Shown here piece after piece: positions 60,773-64,000 of a DNA stretch of 64,000 bases. The first letter of the stretch is position 1. Each line of letters opens with the position of its first letter. The stretch comes from Pseudomonas sp. URIL14HWK12:I12. Lineage in GTDB: Bacteria > Pseudomonadota > Gammaproteobacteria > Pseudomonadales > Pseudomonadaceae. The translations under genes were made by a program, and so were the position numbers. The stretch covers positions 248,001-312,000 of the forward strand of contig NZ_QEQL01000001.1 of the NCBI RefSeq assembly GCF_003097135.1, read 5' to 3'. The notes under the pieces were generated by a model. That model searched no databases. It had not been told where the DNA came from and worked only from the letters and a program-made list of their open reading frames with translations.

Positions 60773-62368
60773 ATGCAGCGCCGTTCAACCGCCGTTGTAT
60801 TAGCTGCCGCATTGCTCGGCGCCGCGCCGTTGGCCCACGCCGCCAGCACGCTGGTGTATTGCTCCGAAGCCAGCCCCGCCGGCTTCGACCCGGCGCAATA
60901 CACCTCTGGCACCGAATTCGACGCCTCGGCTGAAACCGTTTTCAACCGCCTGGTGCAGTTCAAGCGTGGCGGCACCACGCTGGAGCCTGGGCTGGCCGAG
61001 CGTTGGGACGTCAGCGCCGACGGCAAGGTGTACACCTTTCATCTGCGCGAAGGGGTGAAGTTTCATACCACCGCTTACTTCAAGCCCACCCGCGACTTCA
61101 ACGCCGACGACGTACTGTTCACCTTCAACCGCATGCGCGACCCTCAACAGCCGTTTCGCAAGGCGTACCCGGCCGAGTTCCCGTACTTCACCGACATGGG
61201 CCTGGATCAGAACATCGCCAGCCTCAGCAAGGCCGACGACCACACGGTGGTGTTTACGCTCAAGCAGCCTGATGCCGCATTTGCCGCCGACCTGGCGATG
61301 AGCTTTGCCTCGGTTCAGTCTGCCGAGTACGCCGCGCAGCTGTTGGCCGCCGGCAAGCCGGAGCAGCTCAACCAGCAGCCGATCGGAACCGGCCCGTTCG
61401 TGTTCCGCCGTTACCAGAAGGATGCGGTGATCCGTTTCGATGGCAACCGCCAGTACTGGAAGCCCGAAGAGGTGAAGCTCGACCACCTGGTGTTCGCCAT
61501 CACCCCTGACGCCGCGACCCGGTTGCAGAAGCTCAAGACCGGGGAGTGCCAGGTCAGCGGCTATGCCCGGCCGGTCGACCTGGCCGAGGTGAAGAAAGAC
61601 CCGAATCTGAAGGTGTTGGAGCAACCGGGCTTCAACGTAGGCTTTCTGGCCTATAACACCGAGCACCCGCCGCTGAACGACGCCCGTGTGCGCCAGGCGC
61701 TGGACATGGCCATCAATAAGCAGGCGGTGGTCGACACGGTGTTCCAGGGGGCGGGGCAGGTGGCGCAGAACGTGATTCCGCCCAACCAGTGGTCTTACGA
61801 TAAACGCATCAAGGGCGCCCCTTACGACCCTGAGAAGGCCAAGCAGCTGCTCGCCGCTGCCGGTGTTAAGCCGGGCACCCAGATCGACCTGTGGGCGATG
61901 ACCGTACAGCGGGCTTCGAACCCCAATGCGAGGCTGTCAGCGCAGATGATTCAGCAGGACTGGGCAAAGGTGGGTATCAAGGCCAGGATCGTCAGCTACG
62001 AATGGGGCGAGTACATCAAGCGGGCCAAGGCCGGTGAGCACGACGTTCTGACCTACGGCTGGACCGGCGATAACGGCGACCCCGACAACTGGTTAGGCGT
62101 GCTCTACAGCTGTGCTGCGGTAGGTGGCAGCAACTACGCGCGCTGGTGCGACAAAGCCTACGATGCGCTGATCGAGAAAGCCAAGCTCAGCGCCGACCGT
62201 AATGAGCGCACCCGGCTCTATGAACAAGCGCAGCAGATCATCCGTGAGCAGATGCCGGTCAGCCCAATGGCGCACTCGGTGGTGTCGCAACCGATGCGCA
62301 AGAATGTCGAAGGGTTCATGATCAATCCATTCGGCGTCACCGGCTTCTATGGGGTGAGCCTTAAATAG
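60773..62368 (+). CDS. Dipeptide/oligopeptide ABC transporter substrate-binding protein (DppA-like)
   Basis: A 531-residue periplasmic binding protein of family 5. The signal peptide ends APLAHA-A. The mature N-terminus TLVYCSEASPAGFDPAQYTS, then TVFNRLVQFKRGGTTLEPGL and LREGVKFHTTAYFKPTRDFN, match DppA. Later IGTGPFVFRRYQKD and DNGDPDNWLGVLYSC support it. It may bind dipeptides, or haem or D-amino acid dipeptides as in some pseudomonads. No dppBCDF genes follow, so it probably serves a permease encoded elsewhere. A hairpin ends the gene. Confidence 0.88.
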   Translation: MQRRSTAVVLAAALLGAAPLAHAASTLVYCSEASPAGFDPAQYTSGTEFDASAETVFNRLVQFKRGGTTLEPGLAERWDVSADGKVYTFHLREGVKFHTTAYFKPTRDFNADDVLFTFNRMRDPQQPFRKAYPAEFPYFTDMGLDQNIASLSKADDHTVVFTLKQPDAAFAADLAMSFASVQSAEYAAQLLAAGKPEQLNQQPIGTGPFVFRRYQKDAVIRFDGNRQYWKPEEVKLDHLVFAITPDAATRLQKLKTGECQVSGYARPVDLAEVKKDPNLKVLEQPGFNVGFLAYNTEHPPLNDARVRQALDMAINKQAVVDTVFQGAGQVAQNVIPPNQWSYDKRIKGAPYDPEKAKQLLAAAGVKPGTQIDLWAMTVQRASNPNARLSAQMIQQDWAKVGIKARIVSYEWGEYIKRAKAGEHDVLTYGWTGDNGDPDNWLGVLYSCAAVGGSNYARWCDKAYDALIEKAKLSADRNERTRLYEQAQQIIREQMPVSPMAHSVVSQPMRKNVEGFMINPFGVTGFYGVSLK

Positions 62369-62374
62369 TGCCCA

Positions 62375-62407
62375 CCCAACCAGGCGCCTTGGGGCGCCCT
62401 GGTTGGG
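62375..62407 (+). terminator. Strong stem-loop terminator after the dppA-like gene
   Basis: CCCAACCAGGCGCC pairs with GGCGCCCTGGTTGGG (14 base pairs with one bulged G) around the loop TTGG, and TATTTC follows. It sits between convergent genes and may serve both, though the T tract is short. Confidence 0.7.
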
Positions 62408-62411
62408 TATT

Positions 62412-63407
62412 TCAGGAAAAACCCGTCACCGGATGGGGCACGTAAGGCGCCTCCAGGCGCTCGACCTCTTGCTCACTGAGCACCACTTCCAGCGCCGCGA
62501 TGGCATCGCTGAGCTGAGCGGGTTTCGAGGCGCCCACGATCGGTGCCGACACCCCTTGCTTGCCCAATACCCACGCCAGTGCCACCTGTGCCATAGGCAG
62601 GCCCCTTTCATGGGCTATCTGCTCGACCACATCGATCACACGCCCGTCCTCGGCCTCCGTGCCCTTATAGAAAGACTGCCCTGAGATATCGGTTTTCGTG
62701 CGTTGTGTCTGCTGGCCCTTGGGCCGGGTCAGCCGCCCCCGTGCCATCGGAGACCATGGCATCAGCCCGACGCCTTGATCGCGGCACAGCGGGATCATTT
62801 CGCGCTCTTCTTCGCGGTAGAGCAGGTTGAGGTAATTCTGCATCGAGACGAATCGGCTCCAGCCGTTCAACTGCGCGACGTGCTGCGCCTTGGCGAACTG
62901 CCAGGCATGCATCGACGATGCGCCAATGTAGCGCGCCTTGCCAGCCCTCACCACATCGTGCAGCGCCTCCATGGTTTCTTCGATAGGCGTGTGATAGTCC
63001 CAGCGGTGAATCTGGTAAAGGTCGACGTAATCGGTGCCCAGGCGCGTCAGGCTGGCATCGATATTGGCCATGATGGCTTTGCGCGACAGGCCTTTTTCGT
63101 TGGGCTGGGTCGAGCCTTCCCACATGTTGGCCGGGTAGAAGACCTTGGTGGCAATGACGATTTCCTCGCGCCGGGCAAACTCCTTGAGCAGCTTGCCCAC
63201 GATGGTTTCCGAGGTGCCGGCCGAGTAGCTGTTGGCGGTGTCGAAGAAGTTGATGCCTTGCTCCACCGCGTGCCTGATGATGGGGCGGCTTTCAGCTTCG
63301 CCCAAGGTCCAGGGGTGAGTACCGGCATCGGGCTCGCCAAAGGTCATGCAGCCCAGGCACAAGGGGGAAATGTCCAGGCCGGTGGAGCCTAGCTTGACGT
63401 AATTCAT
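62412..63407 (-). CDS. Aldo/keto reductase (YajO/Tas-like)
   Basis: A 331-residue aldo/keto reductase. Catalytic residues lie in [15 protein letters not shown] (Asp, Tyr), IATKVFYP (Lys) and [20 protein letters not shown] (His). The NADPH loop is [14 protein letters not shown]. It looks like YajO/Tas-type voltage-channel-beta-like reductases that act on aldehydes or 1-deoxyxylulose-type sugars. GAGGAA precedes ATG 63407; a longer frame to 63545 is not supported. Confidence 0.87.
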   Translation of the reverse strand: MNYVKLGSTGLDISPLCLGCMTFGEPDAGTHPWTLGEAESRPIIRHAVEQGINFFDTANSYSAGTSETIVGKLLKEFARREEIVIATKVFYPANMWEGSTQPNEKGLSRKAIMANIDASLTRLGTDYVDLYQIHRWDYHTPIEETMEALHDVVRAGKARYIGASSMHAWQFAKAQHVAQLNGWSRFVSMQNYLNLLYREEEREMIPLCRDQGVGLMPWSPMARGRLTRPKGQQTQRTKTDISGQSFYKGTEAEDGRVIDVVEQIAHERGLPMAQVALAWVLGKQGVSAPIVGASKPAQLSDAIAALEVVLSEQEVERLEAPYVPHPVTGFS

Positions 63408-63501
63408 GGCGTGTTCCTCATCGATCCGGAGCGGTTGGGGGTTGGACAGCGGCACAGGCCTCATGCTCATCCCGATGGGGCAGGCCTTGATCGCGGCAAG
63501 C

Positions 63502-64000
63502 TCAATACCCGGCGTTGCGATCAGCCACACCCAGCATCGGCTCACCTGCCAAGTGCCGGCGCAGGTTGGCCAGCAGCAGGGCGAAGGCGTCTTCAGGCGC
63601 GGTCATCGCACCGATGTGCGGCGTCAGCCAGATTCGCTCATCTTCCCAGAACGGATGCTCGGGCGGAGCTGGCTCTTGGCCGAGCACGTCCAGCACGGCG
63701 TGTTGCAGCTGGCCGCTGTCCAGCGCCCTGAGCAGGGCGGGCTCGTCGAGGTGGCCGCCACGCCCCAGGTTGACCAGGCAGGCGCCGCGAGGCAGGGCAG
63801 CGAACAGCTCATCGCTGAGCATGCCGCGTGTGGCCTCGGTCAATGGCAACAGGCAGACCAGAATGTCGCATTGGCCGAGAAAGGCCGCTAGCTGCTGCGC
63901 GCCTGCGTAACAACGCACGCCATTGAGCTGCCGGGTGCTTCGGGCCCAGCCCAGCAACTCGAACCCGAATGGCCTCAGGCGCAGTGCTGCGGCCTGGCCC
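63502..64000 (-). CDS. GhrA-like D-2-hydroxyacid dehydrogenase, 3' part
   Basis: The visible 165 codons are the C-terminal part of a glyoxylate/hydroxypyruvate reductase A-type enzyme; the start lies beyond the right edge. Seen are the end of the NAD(P) fold (ELLGWARST), [20 protein letters not shown], the catalytic Arg in [36 protein letters not shown] and the catalytic His in [11 protein letters not shown]. It reduces glyoxylate or hydroxypyruvate. It lies 94 bases upstream of the aldo/keto reductase on the same strand, so a joint transcript is possible. Confidence 0.85.
   Translation of the reverse strand, partial: GQAAALRLRPFGFELLGWARSTRQLNGVRCYAGAQQLAAFLGQCDILVCLLPLTEATRGMLSDELFAALPRGACLVNLGRGGHLDEPALLRALDSGQLQHAVLDVLGQEPAPPEHPFWEDERIWLTPHIGAMTAPEDAFALLLANLRRHLAGEPMLGVADRNAGY

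Overview
The window is a GC-rich, densely coded chromosomal segment that reads as a fluorescent Pseudomonas, most likely of the P. putida group. This rests on protein character (five LysR regulators, MCP, WrbA, YeiH, HPP-CBS, PseH-like GNAT), on typical AGGAG ribosome sites with many ATGA overlaps, and on a sigma-54 promoter ahead of a type IV pilin gene. The species is inferred, not proven. I saw no rRNA, tRNA, CRISPR array, transposase or integrase.

Layout. (1) 1-8645: the end of a type VI secretion operon, tssM (cut by the window edge), tssA, tssF, tssG, tssJ, tssE and a membrane protein joining a TssA-like N-terminal region to an OmpA peptidoglycan-binding domain. Almost all junctions overlap, so this is one transcription unit. 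(2) 8554-11397: a sugar-porter-like MFS permease divergent from a LamB-type porin. (3) 11507-16412: an SF1-type helicase with two DUF202 membrane proteins, an SDR, a PseH-like acetyltransferase, a 31-residue membrane peptide and a Sel1-repeat protein. (4) 16599-20226: surface structures. An orphan pilin gene lies behind a near-consensus sigma-54 promoter, and a large autotransporter has a passenger of about fourteen 24-residue repeats. (5) 20227-22335: a small accessory patch with a KfrA-like coiled-coil DNA-binding protein, a broken colicin/S-pyocin immunity gene, and a minus-strand intrinsic terminator with no evident gene in front of it. (6) 22336-25388: a BvgA/BvgS-like phosphorelay.

(7) 25359-41013: mixed metabolic and stress genes (AEC transporter, HPP-CBS protein, cupin, aldo-keto reductase, YeiH, AlkA-type glycosylase, tannase-family esterase, FAD oxidoreductase, sugar-phosphate isomerase-like protein, WrbA, DUF2383 protein, SDR) with their LysR regulators. 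(8) 41073-57151: a catabolic block. It holds a sulfatase with an ACS-family permease, then an FAD-linked 2-hydroxyacid-type dehydrogenase, a complete polyamine-type ABC importer whose two permease subunits are fused, a DapA-family lyase and an IclR regulator. An amidohydrolase/MHS-permease pair and a LysR gene converge on it. The joint substrate is unknown; a nitrogen-containing organic acid or amide is the best inference. (9) 57499-64000: an unknown 122-residue protein, a chemoreceptor, a nitroreductase, a dipeptide-type binding protein without its ABC partners, an aldo-keto reductase, and the end of a GhrA-like hydroxyacid reductase cut by the right edge.

The most interesting items are the degraded immunity gene, the sigma-54 pilin promoter with a perfect hairpin just downstream, the repeat-built autotransporter passenger, the terminator without a gene, the fused permease, and the three inverted repeats between 37588 and 37698.
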